Positions 33,001 through 41,832 of a DNA stretch of 64,000 bases are shown one piece after another. The DNA is taken from the NCBI RefSeq assembly GCF_000332095.2, contig NZ_KI913949.1, positions 1,086,291 through 1,150,290 on the forward strand. The letters run 5' to 3'. Every line of letters begins with the position of its first letter. Within the stretch, counting starts at the first letter, position 1. The DNA comes from Leptolyngbya sp. PCC 6406. GTDB lineage: Bacteria; Cyanobacteriota; Cyanobacteriia; Phormidesmidales; Phormidesmidaceae. Both the position numbers and the translations under genes were made by a program. The notes under the pieces are model-generated. The model did no database searches, was not told the origin of the DNA, and saw nothing but the letters and a program-made list of their open reading frames with translations.

Positions 33001-36000
33001 TTAAGACTGGGGATCACTAATATCTTCAATGGCTAGGAGAATCAGTCGCTGGCCCTCCCCTTGGATCATCTCAGAGGCATTGAGCAATAGAGTTCTCGGC
33101 CCGATCTGCTCAAAGTCGTGGATGATCTCAAAGTCTTTAATTTGCTGATGGTGGGGCAAAATATCTTCTAACAGTGCTCGAAACTGGGGATTGTTCCATT
33201 GACCATTCCCCAACTCAAGGATGGAGCGGTTTTCCGTCTGACTGGGTGCCACCTGAAAAAGATCATAAAATTTCTGATTTGCCGTCACCACATGCAGATC
33301 ACTATTGAGCACCACCAGCGCTTCCCGCACCGTTTGCACAATTGCCTCAGCATAGTTCCGCGCCGCCTCTAATTCCTTCCTACTTCGTTCTAGGGCGTCA
33401 ATATCCACCAGTACCACCACCGCCCCATCCATGCGATTATCCACCGTGAGATAGGGCCGAATCCGCAAGTCATACCAGTGCCCACCCTGAGATTGCACCG
33501 TTTGATTTGACACGGCAAGAGTATCGATAACGGTGGTGATTTTCTGCTCTAGATCCCCAATTTTAAGAGTATGATTTATATTGCTAAAGGGACGATCAAT
33601 ATCACTGTCAATCAGATTAAAAATGATGCCGGCAACGGGGGTAAAGCGGCGAATGCGTAGCCCTCGATCCAATATTAAGATGGGAATACTTATGCCGCTC
33701 AATAGATTCTGAAAATCATTGTTAATCAGCGTCGCTTCCGCATTGCGTCGGTACAATTCTTCGTTAATGGTGCTGAGTTCTTCATTGGTCGCCTGAACCT
33801 CCTCCTTAGCGGTTTGCAACTCTTCATTTGTACTTTGGAGTTCCTCATTACTAGAGAGTACCTCCTCATTAGCGACCCGAAAATCCTGGTTGGTGGCCTC
33901 CTGCTCCTCAATGATGGCTTGAAGATGCTCACTAGTGGTGGCTAATTCCTGCTGGAGTCGCTGAACTTCTGAGCGGTCTGCCCTAGACAATTGGGCCTGC
34001 TTTGGATCTAGATCTACCCCATTCTTCTGATCTGGCGATACGGTGATCTGGGTCTTAAACAACACCAAAAAGTACTTTTCCTGAATCCCTGCGGGTTGAA
34101 AGGGAATCACATCTAGGCGAATGTGTCGGATCCCCATAGGGGCATCACTCGATTGGATCTCCTCCTCCCTTAGGGGAATATCCATTTTGCTAACGGTTTG
34201 GTCCGTCTGTTTAGCCTGATGCAGTGCCGTTTGGAGTTCCAATCTTAGGCTTTCCTTAGCCATCTTGATTAGATTTAGGCTGGCTCTTCCTGGTGCAGGC
34301 TCTAGATAAGCCCCGGTTTGGCCTCGAAATTGCACAATATCGTAATGGGGATTGACCACGACCCCCACCGACCCATAATGGGCCAAGGCAACCTGATCTG
34401 CTGTCTCGTATAGTGCCCTGTCGCTGGCTTTTCCTTTGCTTCGATTGACCTGGGGTGTTGCAAATCTAGGGGGTTCACTACTGGCGATGAAGTTCATATT
34501 CAATGGTCGTGAGGAATATTGCTTGGTATAGAGTTTTTGCTTGCTCTCTACCACTGCAAATTGATCAGAAAATTCCCCGACACTTTCTGATGTTCCTAGG
34601 AGCAAAAATCCCGTGGGCTTGAGGCCATAGTGAAACATAGGCAAGACTTGCCCTTGCAACGTTGAGCCAAAGTAAATCAAAACATTGCGACAGCTAATCA
34701 GGTCTAGATTGGAAAAAGGCGGATCACTAATTAAGTCTTGGCGCGCAAAGATACATAGCTCCCGCACGTTGGTTTGTACCTTATAGCCGTTTTCCACCGG
34801 CACAAAGAATTGTTTGAGCTGATCAGGGGAAACATTCGCTACCTTATTGTGGGAATACACCCCCAAGCGGGCAAATTCGATGGCGGAGTCACTGACATCG
34901 GTGGCGAAAATCTGGATCCCAGGGGCATCGGTGCGGTGGCGCAAAAACTCCAGCAGCGAGATGGCAATGGAGTAGGCTTCTTCTCCTGTGGAGCAGCCCG
35001 CCACCCAAATTCGGATCGGAGTCTGGGGGGAACGATTTTTTGCGATCGCAGGAAAGACATGACGCTTGAGTGCCGCAAAAGCTTCCTCATCGCGAAAAAA
35101 GCTGGTGACGTGAATCAAGATCTCCTGGTGCAGTGCCTGCACCTCCTCCGGATGCTTTCGCAGATATCGCCCATAGTCCTCTAGGTGCTGTAGGCGGTAG
35201 AGGGCCATCCGCCGGAAGATCCGCCGCCTGAGGGTGGTGGGTTTATAGTGCTGAAAATCGACCCGCGTGGCAGTTTTCAGCAGCCCCAGGATCATCGAGA
35301 AGACTTCCTGTTCACTGCTGGAGGTGGAAGCCAGGTTTTCAGGTTTGGCCGTGGAGACATAGGGATGGTGACTAATCTTGGCCAGTTCTTGGGCGATCTC
35401 CTCTGGCAACAGCACAAAGTCCACCTGCCCCGTCGCGATCGCCTGACTTGGCATACTCCTCACCTGGGCCGATGTCTCGGTCTGGGCAAAGGTAATCCCC
35501 CCCGCTGCCTTGATCGCCTCTAGCCCCAAAGTGCCGTCAGAGTCTCCCCCCGACAGCACCACACCGATGGCTTTGTTGTGGCGGTCCATTGCCAAGGACT
35601 CAAAAAAGGTATCAATGGTCTTGCTGGTGCCATGAACTTTTACTCGGGGGACAAGATGTAATTTCCCCCCCTCTAGGGTCATGGTGGTATTGGGGGGGAT
35701 CACGTAGACATGGTTGGGGGCGATCGCCATCCCATCCTGAGCATCACCCACCGGCATCGATGTCGTCCTTGCCAAAATCTCGCTCAGAAAGCTGTCATGG
35801 CTGGGATCTAAATGCTGCACCAAGACAAACCCCATGCCTGTGTCGTTAGGCAGGTGGCTCAGCAATTGAGTAAAGGCTTCCAACCCCCCCGCCGACGCCC
35901 CAATGCCCACAATGGGAAATAGGGTTGTAGAAGGCTCGGAGGACTGGGGAGTCGTGGCCTTCCCACTGGTATCAGATTCGGGCATAGGGGCAGAGGAATC

Positions 36001-36018
36001 AGCGGCAGACGATGACAT
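33001..36018 (-). CDS. CheB-CheR-PAS fusion protein
   Basis: 1005 residues. A CheB methylesterase domain (about 33-220) keeps its triad: GASAGG Ser, VQHLDP His and SGGDSDGT Asp. A CheR methyltransferase domain follows (about 240-510; FFRDEEAF, VAGCSTGEEAYS for SAM, SCRNVLIYF). A long coiled coil of NEELQSTNEELQ units (about 690-770) leads into two PAS domains (about 780-1000). Related proteins often end in a histidine kinase; here the protein stops after the last PAS, so a separate kinase would be needed. There is no receiver domain on the CheB part. Soluble; monocistronic. Confidence 0.92.
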   Translation of the reverse strand: MSSSAADSSAPMPESDTSGKATTPQSSEPSTTLFPIVGIGASAGGLEAFTQLLSHLPNDTGMGFVLVQHLDPSHDSFLSEILARTTSMPVGDAQDGMAIAPNHVYVIPPNTTMTLEGGKLHLVPRVKVHGTSKTIDTFFESLAMDRHNKAIGVVLSGGDSDGTLGLEAIKAAGGITFAQTETSAQVRSMPSQAIATGQVDFVLLPEEIAQELAKISHHPYVSTAKPENLASTSSSEQEVFSMILGLLKTATRVDFQHYKPTTLRRRIFRRMALYRLQHLEDYGRYLRKHPEEVQALHQEILIHVTSFFRDEEAFAALKRHVFPAIAKNRSPQTPIRIWVAGCSTGEEAYSIAISLLEFLRHRTDAPGIQIFATDVSDSAIEFARLGVYSHNKVANVSPDQLKQFFVPVENGYKVQTNVRELCIFARQDLISDPPFSNLDLISCRNVLIYFGSTLQGQVLPMFHYGLKPTGFLLLGTSESVGEFSDQFAVVESKQKLYTKQYSSRPLNMNFIASSEPPRFATPQVNRSKGKASDRALYETADQVALAHYGSVGVVVNPHYDIVQFRGQTGAYLEPAPGRASLNLIKMAKESLRLELQTALHQAKQTDQTVSKMDIPLREEEIQSSDAPMGIRHIRLDVIPFQPAGIQEKYFLVLFKTQITVSPDQKNGVDLDPKQAQLSRADRSEVQRLQQELATTSEHLQAIIEEQEATNQDFRVANEEVLSSNEELQSTNEELQTAKEEVQATNEELSTINEELYRRNAEATLINNDFQNLLSGISIPILILDRGLRIRRFTPVAGIIFNLIDSDIDRPFSNINHTLKIGDLEQKITTVIDTLAVSNQTVQSQGGHWYDLRIRPYLTVDNRMDGAVVVLVDIDALERSRKELEAARNYAEAIVQTVREALVVLNSDLHVVTANQKFYDLFQVAPSQTENRSILELGNGQWNNPQFRALLEDILPHHQQIKDFEIIHDFEQIGPRTLLLNASEMIQGEGQRLILLAIEDISDPQS

Positions 36019-36091
36019 AGGGGGGTATTCCCGTGTAGGCGGAAGTGAGGAGTCTGCTGGGCAACGGCGGAAATCGCTTTTTGTTCACCCA

Positions 36092-36137
36092 ATCTCTGCG
36101 GCCTGCGACGGCTTTGGGTTTACTATACTGGCTGCGC
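36092..36137 (+). promoter_or_regulatory. Block shared by the serS and argS upstream regions
   Basis: ATCTCTGCGGCCTGCGACGG then CTTTGGGTTTACTATACTGG. TATACT at 36124-36129 lies 63 bp before the serS GTG. Counterpart of 26292-26338. Confidence 0.45.
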
Positions 36138-36167
36138 CATACTGGTTCGCGCTTTAATTCGCCTTAA

Positions 36168-37469
<1,302 letters not shown>

Positions 37470-37506
37470 GGGCTGGCAGAAGGCAGTTTTGTAACCTGAG
37501 TTCGGG

Positions 37507-38130
37507 TTAAGCGGCTTGAGGAAGAGCAAAGTCAAGATTGAGCGACGGCTTCTTGGGCTGATGGCAGTAAGCAATCAAGCCATAGATGACATTGACCATG
37601 AAATTGGTGGGGCTGCGATGCCGAGAATGCTCAATCTGGGAAATGTTTTTGAGCTGGTCAATGATGGTCTCAACAATGGAGCGCTTGCGGGCCAGTAACT
37701 TGTCCGTAAAGCGCATCAGTTGATTTTTCATATTGCGCTTGGATTTGGCAAAGAACTCAATGCCATAGGTTTCAAAGAGGGTGTTAGCCAACGCCTTAGA
37801 CACATAACCACGGTCGGCAAAGACCTTGCCATAGCAGCCTTTGAGCAAGCTCTCCACTGGCTTACGGTCATCAGTATTGCCCGGTGTGATCTCAATATTG
37901 AGCAACTCGCCCTGGTCATTCACGACCAGATGGAGTTTGAAGCCAAAGAACCAATCCACCGAGATTTTGCCACGAGCCGCTATGCCTCGGAAGACTTTGT
38001 GGCGGCGGATGCGACGGTTATGACAAACCTTCAGGCTGCTGCTATCGATGAAGCTAATGCCACTACAGGTGCCAAAGCAGTGTTTCAGATACACACACAG
38101 GGGCAGCAGGGCCGAGGGGGTCCATTCCAC
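37507..38130 (-). pseudogene. IS982-family transposase, N-terminus missing
   Basis: 207 residues of a protein normally about 290 long. Typical blocks: FGTCSGISFIDSSSLKVCHN (first Asp of the DDE triad), WFFGFKLHLVVNDQGELL, TPGNTDDRKP (second Asp), VFADRGY, RSIVETIIDQLKNISQIEHS (Glu) and RHRSPTNFMVN. The frame opens at VEWTPSALLPLC exactly at the junction with the second IS copy, so the beginning was lost by recombination. Confidence 0.85.
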
Positions 38131-38235
38131 GTCAATCTGGTGTCAGGCATGATCGCCTACGCCTACCACCCCGATAAGCCCTCGCTGGGCATCCCTAACG
38201 ATGAGCTTAAAGCCCTGCCACAAGCAGCTTTTTAA
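38128..38235 (+). pseudogene. IS982 transposase C-terminal fragment
   Basis: HVNLVSGMIAYAYHPDKPSL ... LKALPQAAF aligns with VNVIYGLIAYCHQPKKPSL ... ALPQAA of the minus-strand copy. Only the tail remains. Confidence 0.7.
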
Positions 38236-38251
38236 CTGTCGAACTCACGTT

Positions 38252-38572
38252 AACCAAGCCCTAGCCACTTTTGCTGAGCAAGTCGGGGCTAGCCCTCATC
38301 AGCAGATCCTGTTGGTGATCGATGGAGCCGGATGGCACACCAGTAAAGACCTGGTCGTGCCGGACAGCATTCATCTGGAGATATTACCCCCCTACTCACC
38401 CGAGTTGCAGCCGGCAGAACGGCTCTGGCGACTCGCCGATGAACCCTTAGTTAATCGCTGCTTTGACACTCTCAGTGATCTCGAGTATGTCCTTGAGGCC
38501 CGCTGCCGCACGTTGCTGTCAATGCAATCCGAGATTAAAGCCCTGACCAACTATCACTGGTGGCCCGTATGA
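38252..38572 (+). pseudogene. IS630-family transposase C-terminal fragment
   Basis: Reads ALATFAEQVG ... ILLVIDGAGWHTSK (second DDE Asp) and LPPYSPELQPAERLWRLADE (Glu), the classic IS630/Tc1 tail. No N-terminal DDE part is present upstream; an IS982 end abuts it. Confidence 0.8.
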
Positions 38573-38607
38573 CAAGTCCAATCATTGCGGGGGTATGCTA
38601 CTCGGAT

Positions 38608-39155
38608 TTAGTATAAAACCACTTCCATCTGAGCCACAAAGCGTGGCAAGTCCCGTTCTGGGATGCAAAAACGTTCTACTTTCCAAGGGCGTAACTTGTT
38701 TTTTTTAACGTCCGTCGCACCGTCTCTCGCGAGATCTGCGCCACAATTTGTCGGGCTTTCAACTGCTGGGTGAGCAGTTCGAGTGTCCAGCGGGTGCGTC
38801 CCTCAGGGGCTTCAGAACAGCACAGGGCAATGATTTGAGCCTCCAAATGCCCATCCACCACCGGGGCAACTGGCGGTGTTGCTCGGACTCGTCGGTTGAG
38901 CGCTGGTTGTTCCCCGTCCGCTAAGAAGCGGTAGCGAATCCGTCCCACCGTGTTGCGGTGCAGATTGAGTGCTGCTGCAATCTCCTCATCCGTCCAGTGT
39001 CTGGTTGCCCACTCTCCCTCGTCCGCCATCAGTAGAACTTGGGCATGGAGGATTTTCTTGGCAGGGGCGTGACCATTGCGACTGATGTCTTCCAATCGGT
39101 GGCGTTGCTCAGCACTTAAACAAATTTTATTTTCATCTTTTTTCCCGCGCCCCAT
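38608..39155 (-). pseudogene. IS630-family transposase N-terminal half with A8 frameshift site
   Basis: 159 residues of helix-turn-helix region (LSAEQRHRLEDISRNGHAPA, WTDEEIAAALNLHRNTVGRI) end shortly after TLKKTSYALGK. A run of eight A (T8 at 38699-38706) lies just before. The shifted frame continues NKLRPWKVERFCIPERD to FVAQMEVVLY and then stops at 38608. Frameshifting on an A run is normal in IS630, but the DDE domain is missing, so this copy is dead. Confidence 0.75.
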
Positions 39156-39245
39156 TGTAAAACTCCTGCATCGACACTTCTTATTGCACTATTTTAGCTG
39201 TGTCGATCCACCACAAAAGCCGATCTTCTGTAATTCTCATTTCCC

Positions 39246-39312
39246 AGGGGACAAGTTCCTAGGCCATGACTTTACTCCGTGGCCAGCCTCCCTATCTAGG
39301 AACCCGTCCCCT
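39246..39312. repeat. 66/67-bp palindromic element, copy 2
   Basis: Ends AGGGGACAAGTTCCTAG (two changes) and CTAGGAACCCGTCCCCT; the loop is in reverse orientation to copy 1. It sits where the N-terminal part of the UPF0175 relic should be. Confidence 0.8.
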
Positions 39313-39385
39313 TTGCCAATCTGGGCTGCGAGACTGGGCTAGAATCGAGCCATCTGGAGGGGAGATTCTGGACAATGGGGTTAGT

Positions 39386-39504
39386 CATTTCCGAATCCCT
39401 ATCCATTATGGCCTTGAAGATTTTCGGCAAGACCTGAGAACCCTAGAAGTCAATGATTGGCGATGATCGTCGTTAGTAAATCTGTGGGAGAGCGGCTGCA
39501 ATGA
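39386..39504 (+). pseudogene. Relic of a UPF0175/DUF3368 toxin-antitoxin pair
   Basis: HFRIPIHYGLEDFRQDLRTL matches the antitoxin C-terminus RIPVHYGVEDFDRDIQNL at 23347-23598. Its TGA overlaps an ATG (ATGA at 39463), and the next frame opens MIVVSKSVGERLQ and stops, recalling the toxin start MIIVSDTS. Both genes are destroyed. Confidence 0.6.
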
Positions 39505-39559
39505 GAGTAGGGCTGCAAGTGACAGGGGTATTGGGAGTTTTACAGTTGGCATAGGGTTC

Positions 39560-39907
39560 CTATAGGGGCAAGAATTCAACATGATTGACGAAGTCTGCTA
39601 TGTCGCAAGCGTTGGCGATGAACTCTAAATCACGAATACAGTCACCAATACTTGCGAGTTGCTGATGGCTGTAGACAATGCCACTGAAAGCTTGTCCTGA
39701 TTCTAAATAGGCGTTAGCGATCGCAAAGAAGTCATCATCACGGGTAAACAGAACCCGCTGTAATTCCCCCGCCCTTACCAGCACACTGGGGTCATCTAAG
39801 CCCGCGCGATGATCTTCTTGGACGGTTAAAACATCAACATTGCGTAGCCGCAGCCCCAAGGTGATTTGGCGGGGCACTTGTTCGTCCATGTAAAAGCTGA
39901 TGGTCAC
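39560..39907 (-). CDS. DUF5615 PIN-like protein, probable toxin
   Basis: 115 residues: SFYMDEQVPRQITLGLRLRN, where the Asp starts the Mut7-C/PIN-like acidic site, VLTVQEDHRAGLDDPSVL and VLFTRDDDFFAIANAY with further Asp residues. DUF5615 proteins pair with DUF433 proteins as toxin-antitoxin-like modules, and the DUF433 gene is 10 bp upstream. Expected to be an RNase-type toxin; not shown here. Confidence 0.82.
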   Translation of the reverse strand: MTISFYMDEQVPRQITLGLRLRNVDVLTVQEDHRAGLDDPSVLVRAGELQRVLFTRDDDFFAIANAYLESGQAFSGIVYSHQQLASIGDCIRDLEFIANACDIADFVNHVEFLPL

Positions 39908-39917
39908 CTGATCAACC

Positions 39918-40226
39918 CTATGGTTGGAGCTTTGCCACGATCGATGGGGGAGCGGTGGCTTGCTGTTGCTTGGCTAGGGCAAGGCGGCGATCGATATCGG
40001 CATCAATGTCTGCTTTGTGATCCCAGTAGTAAGCCAGGGCGGAATAAATCTGGCTCATGGTGATATGGGGGTATTGAAAGTGCAGTTCTGCTGGACTCCA
40101 GCCGTAGGTGAGGTGGGAGGTCACGAGCTCTACCACTTTCATGGTGGTTTCGGCGATATGGGGAACGCCATCATCCTTAAGCCTGATGTACTTATACTCG
40201 GTGGACTGATGGGTGGTTTCAAGCAT
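39918..40226 (-). CDS. DUF433 protein, probable antitoxin
   Basis: 102 residues from the ATG at 40226. The DUF433 core is VVELVTSHLTYGWSPAELHF then QYPHITMSQIYSALAYYWDH, a winged helix. An upstream in-frame ATG (40355) exists, but the extra residues do not belong to the domain. Operon with the DUF5615 gene. Confidence 0.82.
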   Translation of the reverse strand: MLETTHQSTEYKYIRLKDDGVPHIAETTMKVVELVTSHLTYGWSPAELHFQYPHITMSQIYSALAYYWDHKADIDADIDRRLALAKQQQATAPPSIVAKLQP

Positions 40227-40364
40227 GGCGTTGTTTGCGATGTTGACCAAGTCAGCTATGTCGAGTGTAACCGCTCCATGGTGGCGACAGGTTTCATTTA
40301 GGAGATAGCAGATTTCCCTGATAGGGCGGCTGTTCTGGATGTTTTGGGCACCCACTGCTCTCGG

Positions 40365-40463
40365 TTCCAGGCGGAAGAGCCGCCCCCGGAGGCTCCCAGC
40401 CAGAGGCTGGGAGCCAGGGCAAATGGAAAAGGAAGAAATTCAAAAATCCTCGTCTTCGTCGAT
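40365..40463. repeat. GC-rich repeat with GAAGAAATTCAAA tail, copy 1
   Basis: AGCCGCCCCCGGAGGCTCCC, AGCCAGAGGCTGGGAGCCAG and AAGGAAGAAATTC ... TCCTCGTCTTCGTCGATG. A near-identical 97-bp segment is at 41563-41660, and a partial copy lies at 47159-47275. Confidence 0.75.
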
Positions 40464-40592
40464 GGGTTGCAGGTCTTGCTGCACCCAGTTTCGCCAAACG
40501 CCTAACACTTCGGCACTGGCTCCTGCCTGCACCAGGGCAGTGGTGACAGGCCCAGGATCTTGTTTGAGGTGGGGGAAGGTGAGTAACAACAT
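40440..40592 (-). CDS. Small 50-residue protein, unknown
   Basis: MLLLTFPHLKQDPGPVTTAL, then AEVLGVWRNWVQQDLQPIDE and an acidic end DEDF. No family recognised. The acidic tail codons (IDEDED) also appear in the duplicated segment at 41636-41660, so part of the gene's 3' end has been copied with the adjacent repeat. Possibly the remnant of a longer gene. Confidence 0.4.
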   Translation of the reverse strand: MLLLTFPHLKQDPGPVTTALVQAGASAEVLGVWRNWVQQDLQPIDEDEDF

Positions 40593-40656
40593 GGCGATAG
40601 GACAGGTTTGCTGGGTCGGCGTGCCTTGACCCAGCCTACAAATTCTGTCTCTGCCC

Positions 40657-40722
40657 AGGGGACGGGTTCCTAGAGGGGAGGCTGGCTACGGAGTAAAGTC
40701 GTGGTCTAGGAACCCGTCCCCT
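40657..40722. repeat. 66-bp palindromic element, copy 3
   Basis: Perfect AGGGGACGGGTTCCTAG / CTAGGAACCCGTCCCCT ends, same orientation as copy 1. Preceded by a partial GTAGGCTGGGTC element (40600-40639). Confidence 0.8.
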
Positions 40723-40872
40723 TTGCCAATTCGGGCTGGGAGATTGGGCTAGGATCAAGCCATCTGGAGGGGAGATTCTGGACAATGGACTTAGTCATTA
40801 CTTAAGCAGAAGAGAAAGTTGGATCTGTTAGTAATGTGGCATGATTGGCGGTAGAGCTATTAAACGAAGAAT

Positions 40873-41088
40873 ATGGCTACCTATCAAGATATCCGTCGCC
40901 AAGTTGAGAATCTTACCCCAAATGAGCAACTTCGTTTACTAGAAGAGTTGGCTGGGATAGTACGTCACCGTATGCTTCTCAAGCCCAAGCGTAGCATTAT
41001 GGAATTGGAAGGACTAGGAAAAAAAACCTGGTATGGGATTGATGCTCAAGAGTACGTTAACCAGGAGCGTACTTCATGGAATGGCTGA
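40873..41088 (+). CDS. Antitoxin of a VapBC-like pair (DUF2281-like)
   Basis: 71 residues: YQDIRRQVENLTPNEQLRLL EELAG then RSIMELEGLGKKTWYGIDAQ and EYVNQERTSW. The short helical N-terminus followed by a toxin-wrapping tail ending E-Y-V-x-x-E-R-x-S-W is common for antitoxins of PIN toxins in cyanobacteria. It overlaps the toxin gene by 13 bp. Confidence 0.78.
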   Translation: MATYQDIRRQVENLTPNEQLRLLEELAGIVRHRMLLKPKRSIMELEGLGKKTWYGIDAQEYVNQERTSWNG

Positions 41089-41522
41089 TGCAACTGCAAG
41101 GTCAAGTTGTGGGCTTGGATACTGCACCACTCATTTACTTGATTGAGCAAAATGAGACATATTTGGAGCTTGTTCGTGCCTTTTTTGGGGCGATGAGTCA
41201 AGGTGAGTTTCAAGTTGTTACGTCTACGTTGACGCTGACCGAAGTTTTAGTCCATCCACTACGCTCAGGCAATGTAGAACTTGCTGGCCAGTATCGCGAT
41301 ATTTTTCTTGACCAAGAGAACTTATTTACGCTACCTGTTTCTGTTGAGATTGCCGAAATTACCGCCCAGTTAAGAGCAACACAAAACTTGCGAACTCCAG
41401 ATGCAATCCAGATTGCATCTGCTATGCAAGGAGGTGCCATGTTTTTCTTGACTAATGATATCCATTTGGCTGCTGTCTCTGATTTGGAAGTCTTGGTTTT
41501 GGATGCTCTTCAGACTGCATAG
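41076..41522 (+). CDS. PIN-domain toxin (VapC-like)
   Basis: 148 residues. Acidic residues of the PIN active site: GLDTAPLIYLIE (Asp), LTLTEVLVHP (Glu), LRTPDAIQIASA (Asp) and LTNDIHLA (Asp). Such toxins are RNases cutting tRNA or rRNA. Expressed from the antitoxin gene by overlap. Confidence 0.88.
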   Translation: MEWLMQLQGQVVGLDTAPLIYLIEQNETYLELVRAFFGAMSQGEFQVVTSTLTLTEVLVHPLRSGNVELAGQYRDIFLDQENLFTLPVSVEIAEITAQLRATQNLRTPDAIQIASAMQGGAMFFLTNDIHLAAVSDLEVLVLDALQTA

Positions 41523-41562
41523 TTCAGTTGACGTAGGCTGGGTCAAACGAAGCTTCGCGATC

Positions 41563-41734
41563 TCAGGCGGCAGAGCCGCTCCCGGAGGCTCCCAGCCAGA
41601 GGCTAGGGGCCAGGGCAAATGGAAGAGGAAGAAATTCAAACCTCCTCGTCTTCGTCGATGTAGGCTGGGTCAAACGAAGTGAGACCCAGCATCAGGACAG
41701 GCTTGCTGGGTCGGCGTGCCTTGACCCAGCCTAC
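41563..41734. repeat. GC-rich repeat copy 2 and GTAGGCTGGGTC element copy 2
   Basis: 41563-41660 duplicates 40365-40463. 41660-41734 is a complete GTAGGCTGGGTC ... GACCCAGCCTAC inverted element. Confidence 0.75.
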
Positions 41735-41832
41735 AAATTCTGACTAGGAGCCAGGACGATGGTGAAACCCTTGTGGGATAGTTGCAGAGGATCTGGGAAT
41801 TCTGGCTTTAGCTATAGCCCCCAGGTTTCAAG

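Larger units (their letters stand above)
37492..38252. mobile_element. Composite of two IS982 3' halves joined head to head
   Basis: The ends TAACCTGAGTTCG (37492-37504) and, inverted, TAACGTGAGTTCG (38240-38252) are both the transposase-stop ends of an IS982 element. The left part carries a transposase lacking its N-terminus on the minus strand; the right part carries only the last 35 or so codons of a second transposase on the plus strand. They meet near 38128. This is wreckage of two insertions, not one mobile copy. Confidence 0.7.

Noticed and set aside
37720-38235. Plus-strand 171-codon ORF across the IS982 wreck
   Set aside because: Most of it is the antisense shadow of the minus-strand transposase; only the last 36 codons are real transposase-tail coding sequence.
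37492-39155. Single intact composite transposon
   Set aside because: All transposase frames are truncated or frameshifted, and the ends belong to different IS families.
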